Source: Peteryoungia wuzhouensis (GTDB taxonomy: Bacteria; Pseudomonadota; Alphaproteobacteria; Rhizobiales; Rhizobiaceae). Taken from it: a stretch of DNA of 64,000 nucleotides. The position numbers and the translations under genes are program-made. The stretch is from contig NZ_QJRY01000006.1 of the NCBI RefSeq assembly GCF_003205195.1, forward strand, positions 1 through 64,000. Reading direction: 5' to 3'. Positions within the stretch are counted from its first letter, which is position 1. Each line of letters opens with the position of its first letter. Positions 42,607-50,387 of the stretch are shown here, in pieces. A model generated the notes under the pieces. The model was given only the letters and a program-made list of their open reading frames with translations. It was not told the origin of the DNA and ran no database searches.

Positions 42607-42900
42607 ATGGAACGCACCTACTCCCATATTGACCTCGATGAACGCAGACGGCTTCATCAGCTGATTGCAGCGAAACTGCCCGTCAATGAGATAGCGCGTC
42701 TTCTTGGAAGTCATCGCTCGACGGTCTGTCGTGAGATGAAGCGCAACACGTTCCACGGAACGCGAGCTGCCTGACCACGACGGCTACGACTGCACCCTTG
42801 CCAATGATCTGGCGGTGACTGCAAGGCGGAAGAAAGCGCTCTCGCGGCGGAACGTTGCGGAACAAGTCTTCGGCCAATTGTCTCAAGGGCAAAGCCACTC
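42607..42900 (+). pseudogene. IS30-family transposase, frameshifted N-terminal remnant
   Basis: ATG 42607, with AAGGAG upstream, opens a 55-codon frame (MERTYSHIDLDERRRLHQLI...LLGSHRSTVCREMKRN) that is the N-terminal helix-turn-helix of IS30 transposases and ends at TGA 42772-42774. The family's continuation (PDHDGYDCTLANDLAVTARRKKAL) is found in the next frame from about 42758, so a one-base shift broke it. Sequence similarity fades by about 42900, and the DDE catalytic domain is absent. I see no terminal inverted repeats. The short DNA-binding peptide could still be made. Confidence 0.8.
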
Positions 42901-42992
42901 TCCTGCAACTGTCACTGAAGGCGCCCAAGGTTCAGCTGTGCGTCAGGTTTCATACGCATGGTCTGTCCGAACCTTAGGACAAGGACCCCGCT

Positions 42993-43295
42993 GTGCGACA
43001 TCTTCTTGTGACGTTGTGTTTTCTTGCCGGTGCAGGCGACGTCGTTTCGGCTGCCGAGGGGTGCGAGATTCCACTGTCAGAATGGCGGCCGCGCGAAGCG
43101 TTGAAGGCGCAGCTGGAAGATCATGGCTGGACGGTAAGGTCGATCAAGGCCGAGGATGGGTGTTACGAAGCCGCTGCCACCGATGGCACCGGGCGCCGGG
43201 TGATCGCCCATTTCGACCCGCACAGTTTCCGCGCGATCGAAGTCAAGAGCGGCGCGACTAAAGCCGCGGCGTTCTCGGCCCAGGGGTCTCATTGA
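42993..43295 (+). CDS. Small exported PepSY-like protein
   Basis: This 100-residue protein starts at GTG with AAGGA seven bases upstream and has a signal peptide (HLLVTLCFLAGAGDVVSA). One PepSY-type domain follows, with EWRPREALKAQLEDHGW and YEAAATDGTGRRVIAHFDPHSF. Such proteins are periplasmic and often act as inhibitors or sensors. Two cysteines (positions about 24 and 52) could form a disulfide. Confidence 0.75.
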   Translation: MRHLLVTLCFLAGAGDVVSAAEGCEIPLSEWRPREALKAQLEDHGWTVRSIKAEDGCYEAAATDGTGRRVIAHFDPHSFRAIEVKSGATKAAAFSAQGSH

Positions 43296-43326
43296 GCATT
43301 GGGTATCCAGCCGGACGTGGCCGTCG

Positions 43327-44436
43327 TCATATCCGGGAATCCGCATTCTGGAAGCATACCCTGTTTCCGTCGCCGAAGCTCAGGCCGTGATCTTCGAATG
43401 CCTTGCGGATCGCATTGATCGACGCGGGACGTGTCGACCTTTCGCCTTCAGCCTCGATGCGGCGGATCGACGAGACGGAGATGCCTGACAGAGCGGACAG
43501 GTCACCAAGCGTCCACTGCAGCATCGCACGGGCTGCCCGGATCTGCATGGGGGTGAGGTCATGCCAGTCGTTCTGTGTCGGAAGGCCGTGATTGGTGAGG
43601 TCGTCATGCAACATGATGATCCCCAGCCACTCATGCGACCGTCCACCCTTCTTGATGATCGGCACGGCTCGGCTGTGAAACCACTCATAATCGCCATTCG
43701 CGCGCAGCAGGCGAAGATTGACCATATAAGGCGAAAGCGTTCTGACCGCCTGCCCCCAGGCGGCTGCGACACGCTCCCGATCCTCGGGATGTATAACGTC
43801 CATCCAGGCGCCGCGGGCAACATGAATTTCCAGCTGTCCGGTGAGTGCCGTCCAACCCTGGGAATAGATGGGTACGCCATCAGCCGTCGCGCGCCATTCC
43901 ATCGTGGCCAGAGAATTGACCAGTGCACGATATCGCCCGAGCGTATCTTCGATTGTCTCCCGGCTCTCGTGCTGCGCGGTCATGTCGATGACAATGCCCA
44001 CGGCTCGACTCGGTTGCTGATTGTCGTCAAGAACAACTTCCGAGCGAAAGTCGATCCAGCGCACGGTACGGTCTGCTCGGACAATCCGGAATCTGCGTTC
44101 AACCGGGATGCCGCTGCGGATCATCAGCCAGATGTTTTCGGCCTGCGACCGATCCTCCGGGTGGGCGAAGTCGCCAAATTCGGCAATCCGAAAATGCGCC
44201 GTCGGCTCCAGCCCCAGCAATCGCAAAAGTCCCGAACTTGGGCAGCAGGCGCCGGTCACGGTGTCACAGGACCAGAATCCCACGGTGCCGCGGTCTTCAG
44301 CCAACTTCAAATAATGGGTTACGACAGCGTCGCGGGCGAGCGTTGTAGTGTTCCAGTTGTCCGGCTGCCCGCCGTCTCTGGTAATCCCGGTTTCGGAGGC
44401 AAATTGGGAAAGCATTTCGAAAGGGTTGGCATTCAT
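43327..44436 (-). CDS. Double-PAS protein with C-terminal XRE-like helix-turn-helix
   Basis: This 369-residue cytoplasmic regulator has a first PAS/PAC module at about 45-165 (VGFWSCDTVTGACCPSSGLLRLLGL, RRFRIVRADRTVRWIDFRSEVV) and a second at about 170-285 (YEWFHSRAVPIIKKGG). A small HTH domain follows at about 297-360 (MQIRAARAMLQWTLGDLSALSGISVSSIRRIEAEG). It resembles a one-component sensor-regulator in which PAS modules control DNA binding; no kinase or GGDEF output is present. The ligand and targets are unknown. GGAAG precedes the ATG. Confidence 0.85.
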   Translation of the reverse strand: MNANPFEMLSQFASETGITRDGGQPDNWNTTTLARDAVVTHYLKLAEDRGTVGFWSCDTVTGACCPSSGLLRLLGLEPTAHFRIAEFGDFAHPEDRSQAENIWLMIRSGIPVERRFRIVRADRTVRWIDFRSEVVLDDNQQPSRAVGIVIDMTAQHESRETIEDTLGRYRALVNSLATMEWRATADGVPIYSQGWTALTGQLEIHVARGAWMDVIHPEDRERVAAAWGQAVRTLSPYMVNLRLLRANGDYEWFHSRAVPIIKKGGRSHEWLGIIMLHDDLTNHGLPTQNDWHDLTPMQIRAARAMLQWTLGDLSALSGISVSSIRRIEAEGERSTRPASINAIRKAFEDHGLSFGDGNRVCFQNADSRI

Positions 44437-44707
44437 GTTTTACTTCCCCGTCCGAGGGACAAAGGATCTTTGCAGGATTTGCAGCTAAAACTGCTAGCGC
44501 GGCCCAATTGTGGCGGCAAGCCCTTTGCCACGTTGATGAGCCTGCATTTCATGCAACACAGATATTCCAACTCGGGCATAGTGTAGATGCGTTGCCTTCT
44601 CTTCATTGCGAAGAGTGGGATCCGACACTTGTGATGGAGCCTTCATCATGGCAGGAGTGCGACAGTCAGGTTGTCGAAAAGCTGCGTCGTCTTTGAGAGA
44701 GAATGGA

Positions 44708-44863
44708 ATGTCGAACGTCATCAAGTTCGAGCGCCCACCGGAGCCCAAGGCGCCGAAGCCGAAGAAAACGGTCTCCCCGACCCTTCGCAAAGGGATGATC
44801 TGGGCAGGCGTCGTCATCGCCTTCATCGCGGCCTGGGGCTACTTCACCATCTTCGGTGGTTGA
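44708..44863 (+). CDS. Small single-pass membrane protein
   Basis: This 51-residue protein has a charged, proline-rich N-terminus (FERPPEPKAPKPKK) and one membrane helix (GMIWAGVVIAFIAAWGYFTIF). GAGAGA lies just upstream of the ATG. Small proteins of this form recur in rhizobial genomes, but I know no function. It is convergent with the sugar kinase gene. Confidence 0.6.
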   Translation: MSNVIKFERPPEPKAPKPKKTVSPTLRKGMIWAGVVIAFIAAWGYFTIFGG

Positions 44864-44875
44864 GTGCAGACCTGA

Positions 44876-45796
44876 TCACTTGTCGTCCACCTGGACCGCC
44901 TGGGGAACCAGCGCGCCGCGCGCGCCGATGACCCTGCCGGCCAATGCGGCCCCGGCCTGGACAGCGCTCCGCATCGTCTCGCCCGAAAGCTCGGCTGCAA
45001 GATAGCCGGCGTTGAAGCTGTCGCCTGCAGCGGTCGTATCGACGATTGACGCTGCGGCCGGAACGGCGACCGTTTCCAAATCTCCCGCCGCATGAACAAG
45101 AGTGATGTCACCGGGTCCGTTCTTGACCACGACGCGGGCAGCACCATGCTGGCGATAGCGTTCGGCGGTGGCTGCCGGGCTCGCATCTCCGAAATGCGAT
45201 GCCTCGTCATCGAAGGACGGAAAACAAAGATCGCTCACTGCAGCGGCCCGATGGATCCAACTGCGCATAGTGTCTGCACTGTCCCAAAGACGAGGACGAA
45301 GATTGGGGTCGAACATCACTTGACCGCCGCGCCGGGCAAATTGCGAAAGGACCTCGATCATCGATGCACGATCTTCCGGGGGCAGGATGGCAAGCGTGAT
45401 GCCGGACCAATAGGCGATATCGGCTCCCTGGAGCGCCTTGTCGACGAGCGCCGGATCGCGTGCCAGTCGCCGCGCGGCACTGTCATTGCGCCAATAGGTG
45501 AAGCTGCGTTCTCCGTCCTTGAGGCTGATGTGGTAGAGACCAATTGTTTTGTCGGACAGGCGCTGCACATGCGCCGTTCCAATCTCCTCGCCCGCCAAAA
45601 AGTCCAGCAGTCGTCCGGAAAGGGTGTCCGTTCCCACGGCTGTCAGATAATCGATCTGCCAGTCGGTCCCGAGCCTGCGTCTCAGATACCAGGCTGTGTT
45701 CAGGGTGTCGCCGGCAAAACCCATCGATAGCAAACCCGGCTCGCCCGTCTCCGAAAGCTCACCCATGCATTCGCCAATCGCGACGATCCGTCCCAT
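44876..45796 (-). CDS. kdgK: PfkB-family sugar kinase, probable 2-dehydro-3-deoxygluconokinase
   Basis: This 306-residue ribokinase-like enzyme probably phosphorylates 2-keto-3-deoxygluconate in a modified Entner-Doudoroff route. It begins IVAIGECMGELSETGEPGL. It has the first PfkB glycine motif (GFAGDTLNTAWYLRRRLG), which in KdgK proteins is GGDxxN-like. It ends with the catalytic loop DTTAAGDSFNAGYLA containing the general base Asp. AGGAGGAGC precedes the ATG at 45796, which decides the start although the frame is open much further upstream. Other PfkB sugar kinases remain possible. Confidence 0.82.
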   Translation of the reverse strand: MGRIVAIGECMGELSETGEPGLLSMGFAGDTLNTAWYLRRRLGTDWQIDYLTAVGTDTLSGRLLDFLAGEEIGTAHVQRLSDKTIGLYHISLKDGERSFTYWRNDSAARRLARDPALVDKALQGADIAYWSGITLAILPPEDRASMIEVLSQFARRGGQVMFDPNLRPRLWDSADTMRSWIHRAAAVSDLCFPSFDDEASHFGDASPAATAERYRQHGAARVVVKNGPGDITLVHAAGDLETVAVPAAASIVDTTAAGDSFNAGYLAAELSGETMRSAVQAGAALAGRVIGARGALVPQAVQVDDK

Positions 45797-46002
45797 GTCT
45801 TGCTCCTCCTGTGCCTTGCGTCCGGTGATAATGCGCACGCTGGCCGCCGTCGACAGCAATTCGCGCTGATCGCATATTTGCTGGTCTGTCGATGTCAAAT
45901 TGCAGGCAGGGCGAGCGCAGCGTGAATGGTGCTCAACCCATATGTTCAACCGGCTATGCCGAAACGGACGAGGCACAGCATCGGCCACGAAACAGTTGGA
46001 AA

Positions 46003-47523
46003 CTAGAGGGCAAAAAAGCTGTCGAAGAAAGGCAGCGGGGCTGCAGACACGATGCGTGACATGGTGGAATGGGCGGCGAGATCCTCTTCCAGGGCCTCCA
46101 CTTCCGAAGACAGCGGTCGATCCGAGCGGTAGAAGGCGGAGTGAGCCCGCGTTACCTCCTGCAACAGGCTGGCAATGCCTTTGGGGTGGTCCCCGAGAAT
46201 GTCGTTGCCTTGCGCTGCAAAGAGAGCTTCGAGTGCGGCCATGCGCTTCAGCGCTTCCACCTGACGCTCGAACCGTTCGACGATCAGAGGCAGGAACGCG
46301 GCTTCGTCTTCTATCCCGCCGGCAACGACGAGCGACTGCGGGGAAAGCGCCGCCGTCATCGACATCACCCGCATGTAGAGGTCCCCGACCAGTTTCAGGG
46401 CCGGGCCGAAGCCGGTCGCGACCGCACCGCCCGGCACCAGATTGACGGGCAGGTCACGTCGGCCGCCATTGGCCAGGAGGACGCAGCGGTTGAAGACGTT
46501 GCGGGCGACATGGGCGATCACCAGTTGGCCCGCCTGCATGGCAATCGCCACCTCGAGCGGTAGTGATCCGCCCGATGTCAGCACCTCGCCATCGACCACC
46601 ACAGGATTGTCGTCGCTGCGACCGGTTGCCTTCAGGATGACTGCACCGATCCGCGAGATTTCGGCAATGGCGACGCCGAAGATCTGTGGCAGCATGCGCA
46701 GGCTCAACGGGTCCTGGACATGGGAGGCATCGTGCCAGTGCCAGTTGGCCGAGGTTTCCGTCAGCCAGCGTCCGACGTCGGACTGCGTGTTGCAGCCAAC
46801 GGTTATGGCGGAGCGCCAGGGCGCGCGCGCGGCGCCAAGTGTGGCCGAGGACATGAGGGCCGTCGCCATAAGCACCCGCAACACGCGCGCTGCATCGCGT
46901 ACCGCAACGGCACTTGCGGCATACCCCACGCCATTCACCGACAGCGAGGCCAGCGCGTCGCGCGGCGCAAGCTTGATCGGCGTCATGCCGAGTTCCGCAA
47001 AGACGTCCGAGGTCTTGCGGCGGAGCCCGCGATAATAGACCTCTCCAACGCCGGTCAGGACTGAGCCGATCTGGCCCATCAAGCCGATATCGGCGCATCC
47101 GATGGAACCGGTACGGCGAACCACCGGCACCACATCCTTTTCCAGCAGCGCCGCAAAGGCTTCAACCAGTTGCGGCGAGCAGCCGGAATAACCCGTCAGC
47201 GCGGTGTTGATGCGGATGGCGATCGCCTTGCGGATGGTCGGAAGGGGAAATGGCGCACCCGTGCCGAAATGGTGGGCGTGAACGAGGCCGAGATTGAACT
47301 GCCCGAGTTCGCTTTCGCTCCAGTCGGTGTCCTTCATCGCGCCGACACCGGTGTTTGCGCCGTAAATCGTCTCTCCCCGGGCGATCGCCGCCTCCAACCC
47401 CCGCCGGCCTTCGCGCACGCGAGCCATGCCCTCGGGGCTGATCGACACGGGAACCGTGCCGCTGCCGATGGCGTGGAGGGAGGCAAAATCGAGTGGCTTT
47501 GCATCAAGAAGAACAGGGGTCAC
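46003..47523 (-). CDS. Aromatic amino acid ammonia-lyase family protein (HutH-like) without MIO triad
   Basis: This protein of about 506 residues from GTG 47523 fits the usual HutH length and N-terminus; ATGs at 47586 and 47649 would add 21 and 42 residues. The fold of histidine/phenylalanine ammonia-lyase is clear from IYGANTGVG (Tyr loop), SDDNPVVVDGE and the helical C-terminus. The active-site electrophile MIO normally forms from Ala-Ser-Gly within GSVGASGDLAP. Here the segment reads GSIGCADIG at residues 139-147, so the triad is Cys-Ala-Asp at 143-145. It therefore probably cannot work as a normal ammonia-lyase. It may be a repurposed or unusual enzyme. It stands alone, without hut genes. 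Confidence 0.85.
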   Translation of the reverse strand: MTPVLLDAKPLDFASLHAIGSGTVPVSISPEGMARVREGRRGLEAAIARGETIYGANTGVGAMKDTDWSESELGQFNLGLVHAHHFGTGAPFPLPTIRKAIAIRINTALTGYSGCSPQLVEAFAALLEKDVVPVVRRTGSIGCADIGLMGQIGSVLTGVGEVYYRGLRRKTSDVFAELGMTPIKLAPRDALASLSVNGVGYAASAVAVRDAARVLRVLMATALMSSATLGAARAPWRSAITVGCNTQSDVGRWLTETSANWHWHDASHVQDPLSLRMLPQIFGVAIAEISRIGAVILKATGRSDDNPVVVDGEVLTSGGSLPLEVAIAMQAGQLVIAHVARNVFNRCVLLANGGRRDLPVNLVPGGAVATGFGPALKLVGDLYMRVMSMTAALSPQSLVVAGGIEDEAAFLPLIVERFERQVEALKRMAALEALFAAQGNDILGDHPKGIASLLQEVTRAHSAFYRSDRPLSSEVEALEEDLAAHSTMSRIVSAAPLPFFDSFFAL

Positions 47524-47668
47524 AGAAGGGACTGGCTCCGGAAGGAAGGGGATGGTCGCCTGCAATGCATGGCATGGCTGCACCATGCTACAGGGACCTT
47601 GCGCCACGCGAGCGGCCAAAATCGCAGGTTTTAGGCTTGGCCGCGACACGACGAGACGTGAGCGTCGA

Positions 47669-48072
47669 CTATATATCGGGCGAAATCAGACGCAGTTTTG
47701 GGAAGTAGCGTCGATAGCGACCTGGATCTCGAGTGAGAAGTGAAAGGCCTTCGACAGCAGCATGCGCGCCGATGAAGAAATCCGGAAGAACCCCACTTCG
47801 CTGTCCGCCGGCCCTGCGGTATCGCGTGAATAGCTGACCCGCAAAAAAAGGGCAGACTTAGGCATGGACACATGGATCAACCGTGCGTCTGCGGCGAAAG
47901 CGTTGAGTTTTTCTATGGTGCCGTAACGGGCGGCGAGTTCAGCAGAGATCACGTCGTTAATCAGCACAGGACTTTTAATGGCAGCGCTTTCAAGCTGCTC
48001 AATCGACCACATCGCCCATACCGGATCGCCGGTCACGAGGTCGAGAAGGACATTGGTATCGACAAGAATCAC
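47669..48072 (-). pseudogene. vapC: VapC-type PIN-domain toxin, frameshifted
   Basis: From GTG 48072 the frame reads VDTNVLLD, then SAELAARYG up to KSALFL, then runs out of family. The family C-terminus is intact in another frame (GVLPDFFIGAHAAVEGLSLLTRDPGRYRRYFP) and ends at 47669. The shift falls in a run of seven A (47843-47849, plus strand); one more A would restore a 134-residue toxin with all four PIN acidic positions. It could be a true inactivating mutation, slippage-dependent expression, or a sequencing error. It overlaps the antitoxin gene by four bases. Confidence 0.85.
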
Positions 48073-48248
48073 GCCTCGTCGCCCCGGGTCAGCGCCATGA
48101 TCTCGTCGGTGGAAAGCCCCTTCCCCGCATGCCCGTGCAAACGTGCAAACCGGCTTCTCGTAGGCTGTGCATCGGCTCGTGTCAGGACGATGCTACCGTC
48201 GCTAGCGCGGTGGAACTCGACTTCACTGCCGGGCACGATGAAAGTCAT
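48069..48248 (-). CDS. vapB: VapB-type antitoxin
   Basis: This 59-residue protein (MTFIVPGSEVEFHRASDGSI...) has an AbrB-like or related N-terminal strand pattern. The C-terminus (FARLHGHAGKGLSTDEIMALTRG) is typical of the VapB part that covers the toxin. It overlaps the toxin start (GTGA), the standard arrangement. An in-frame GTG six codons upstream is the alternative start. Confidence 0.8.
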   Translation of the reverse strand: MTFIVPGSEVEFHRASDGSIVLTRADAQPTRSRFARLHGHAGKGLSTDEIMALTRGDEA

Positions 48249-48262
48249 GCAGCTTGGTCGCC

Positions 48263-49066
48263 TCACTTCTCCGCACAGATGGCGAAACGATGCTGGGTCG
48301 CGCGCTCCAGCCCCTTAAGCAGCGAGAAATTCTTCCGCTGGCTGCGATGGATGGCCGCCATATCGGTATCGATCGTCACCTTGGTAAAGCCCGCTTCTCT
48401 CAGAAGGGCGGCGACCGCGTCCGAACGGGCGCCACCGGAAAAGTAGACGGCCGAGAGAATGCGGTTATGGGTTTCCGCCATCTCCGGATTGGGTGCTCCA
48501 TGAAGCGCATCCCGGGCCAGACCGATATGAGAGGCGAGGCTTGCCAACCGCTTCAGCAATCGTGTCAAAGCAGATGGGTTGACGAAGTCGCCATCAACGA
48601 CAAGAAGCCGGCCACCGGGCTTCAACACCCGATGCCATTCGTGGAAACAGGACAGCGGATCGACAAGGGTCCAGACCAGATGCCGATTGGTGATGACGTC
48701 GTAGGACGCGTCCGGCTCCATGGTCCGCTCCGCATCACCCATGAGAAAGCGGATCTTGCGTCCCCGTGTGGCTGCTTTCGTACGCGCCCGCTCCAGCATC
48801 GGCTCAGACCAGTCTAGCCCCGTCACCTGGAATCCCAGATCATCGAGCAGGTGTGAAACCACGGCCGTGCCACAAGCGAGGTCGAGCGCCGCCCTGCCCT
48901 CTCCGTTGCCCAGATGTTTCCTCAGCAGCGCATGCCAGGCGGCCCGCTCATCTTCTGAAAAAATCTCATGTCCGGGCTGCGCATCGAAAGTTTCGGCGCG
49001 GCGCGACCAGTACGCTTTGATCTCGTCGCGCAGGTCGTGGTTGGAAAGCGGGCTAAAGGCTTGCAT
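48263..49066 (-). CDS. Class I SAM-dependent methyltransferase
   Basis: This 267-residue cytoplasmic enzyme has the SAM-binding motif I ALDLACGTAVVSHLLDDLG, motif II acidic residue in VTGLDWSEPML, and post-motifs DAERTMEPDASYDVI and VLKPGGRLLVVDGDF. It resembles UbiE/Coq5-like small-molecule methyltransferases. It is divergent from an iron-type ABC importer and shares its control region, which carries a candidate iron box. A role in metallophore handling or synthesis is possible but unproven. Confidence 0.88.
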   Translation of the reverse strand: MQAFSPLSNHDLRDEIKAYWSRRAETFDAQPGHEIFSEDERAAWHALLRKHLGNGEGRAALDLACGTAVVSHLLDDLGFQVTGLDWSEPMLERARTKAATRGRKIRFLMGDAERTMEPDASYDVITNRHLVWTLVDPLSCFHEWHRVLKPGGRLLVVDGDFVNPSALTRLLKRLASLASHIGLARDALHGAPNPEMAETHNRILSAVYFSGGARSDAVAALLREAGFTKVTIDTDMAAIHRSQRKNFSLLKGLERATQHRFAICAEK

Positions 49067-49122
49067 CAAATGACTCTTTCAAGATGGATCGCGAGGTTGG
49101 AACACTTCTAAAAGATATTTCT

Positions 49123-49137
49123 TGACTGGGAAAGTCA
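49123..49137. promoter_or_regulatory. Candidate iron-rhodo-box (RirA site)
   Basis: TGA-ctgggaaag-TCA fits the TGA-N9-TCA consensus of the RirA operator of rhizobia. It lies 39 bp upstream of the first binding-protein gene, in the region shared with the divergent methyltransferase. It would repress the importer when iron is plentiful. Confidence 0.6.
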
Positions 49138-49175
49138 TAAAAACGTAGATCACGGCACAATCGCAAACAGGAGAT

Positions 49176-50321
49176 ATGACCGTGTTCAAGATGGAGAAGG
49201 TGGCCTCCGCCGCCGCGATTTCGCTCGTTCTTTTTTCGGGTGTCGCTTTCGCCGGCGAGACCGTGAAGATCAAGGATATCACCGGCCGCGAGGTCGAAGT
49301 CAGCGTTCCGGTCGAGCGCGTGATCCTCGGCGAAGGCCGGCAGATCTACTTCACCGCAGCGCTCGATACGGACAAGCCCTTCGGCCGTGTCGTCGGGTGG
49401 CGCGATGACTTCAAGAAGGCTGACCTCGATGGTTACAACATCTATCTGCAGAAGTTCCCGGAGATGGCAAAGATCCCGACCTTCGGCGGCATGAAGGACG
49501 GCACCTTCGACATCGAGCAGGCTGTGACGCTCAAGCCGGACGTCATCATCATGAACACGGAAGCCAAGTCCGCGACCGAAGAAAGCGGCTATATCGAGAA
49601 GCTCGCCGCCGTCGGCATTCCGCTTGTCTATATCGACTTCCGAGAAAAGCCGATGGAGCACACGGATGATTCCATGCGCATCATCGGCAAGCTGTTCGGC
49701 AAGGAAGAGCGCGCTGAGGAATTCGTCAAGTTCCACGACGAGCAGATCGCCCGCGTCACCGACGTGCTCGCCAAGCAGTCGGATCTGAAGAAGCCGGTTG
49801 TCTTCATGGAACGCGCTGGCGGCTATTCCGACGATTGCTGCATGTCCTTCGGCAATGAGAATTTCGGCAAGATGGTCGAACTCGCCGGCGGCATCAACAT
49901 GGCCAAGGACTTCATTCCCGGCACCTTTGGTAACGTCAATCCGGAACAGATCATCGCGTCGAACCCGGATCAGGTCATCGTGACCGGTTCCAACTGGGAA
50001 CTCTATGTCCCCGGTGGCAAGTGGGTCGGTGTCGGTCCAGGAGCCGACAAGGCAGAAGCCGAGCGCAAGCTCGCTGACCTGATGGCCCGTCCGGCCTTTA
50101 CGGACATCAAGGCGGTCAAGGACGGCAATGTCCACGCCATCTGGCACCAGTTCTACAACAGCCCCTACCAGTTCGTTGCCATCCAGCAGATTGCCAAGTG
50201 GCTGCACCCGGATCTGTTCAAGGACCTCGACGCCGACAAGACCTTCGAGGAACTGCATACCCGTTTCCTGCCGGTCGACTACAAGCCGGGCTACTTCGCT
50301 TCGCTGAAGACCGGATCCTGA
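49176..50321 (+). CDS. Iron-type ABC transporter binding protein (FecB/TroA-like), copy 1
   Basis: This 381-residue periplasmic protein has a signal peptide (ASAAAISLVLFSGVAFAGE). The helical-backbone fold of siderophore- and metal-binding proteins is seen in VKIKDITGREVEVSVPVERVI, LKPDVIIMNTEAK, GIPLVYIDFRE and IKAVKDGNVHAIWHQFY. An unusual DDCCMSFG segment with adjacent cysteines (near residue 223) lies in the region that often contacts ligand. AGGAGA precedes the ATG. The next gene encodes a close paralogue. Confidence 0.9.
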   Translation: MTVFKMEKVASAAAISLVLFSGVAFAGETVKIKDITGREVEVSVPVERVILGEGRQIYFTAALDTDKPFGRVVGWRDDFKKADLDGYNIYLQKFPEMAKIPTFGGMKDGTFDIEQAVTLKPDVIIMNTEAKSATEESGYIEKLAAVGIPLVYIDFREKPMEHTDDSMRIIGKLFGKEERAEEFVKFHDEQIARVTDVLAKQSDLKKPVVFMERAGGYSDDCCMSFGNENFGKMVELAGGINMAKDFIPGTFGNVNPEQIIASNPDQVIVTGSNWELYVPGGKWVGVGPGADKAEAERKLADLMARPAFTDIKAVKDGNVHAIWHQFYNSPYQFVAIQQIAKWLHPDLFKDLDADKTFEELHTRFLPVDYKPGYFASLKTGS

Positions 50322-50333
50322 TCGGTCAAGCGG

Positions 50334-50371
50334 CCGGCATCCCGCCGAATTCAGGGATGCCGGTCTTCTTT
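50334..50371 (+). terminator. Terminator-like hairpin between the two binding-protein genes
   Basis: A perfect 10-bp stem (ccggcatccc / gggatgccgg) with a 10-base loop is followed by tcttcttt. It should terminate part of the transcription after copy 1, or protect its mRNA, giving much more of the first binding protein than of the downstream genes. Confidence 0.75.
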
Positions 50372-50387
50372 CGAGGATGAAATTTTG

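Noticed and set aside
49053-50258. 401-codon minus-strand frame opposite the first binding-protein gene
   Set aside because: It is antisense to a strongly supported gene with a signal peptide and Shine-Dalgarno sequence.
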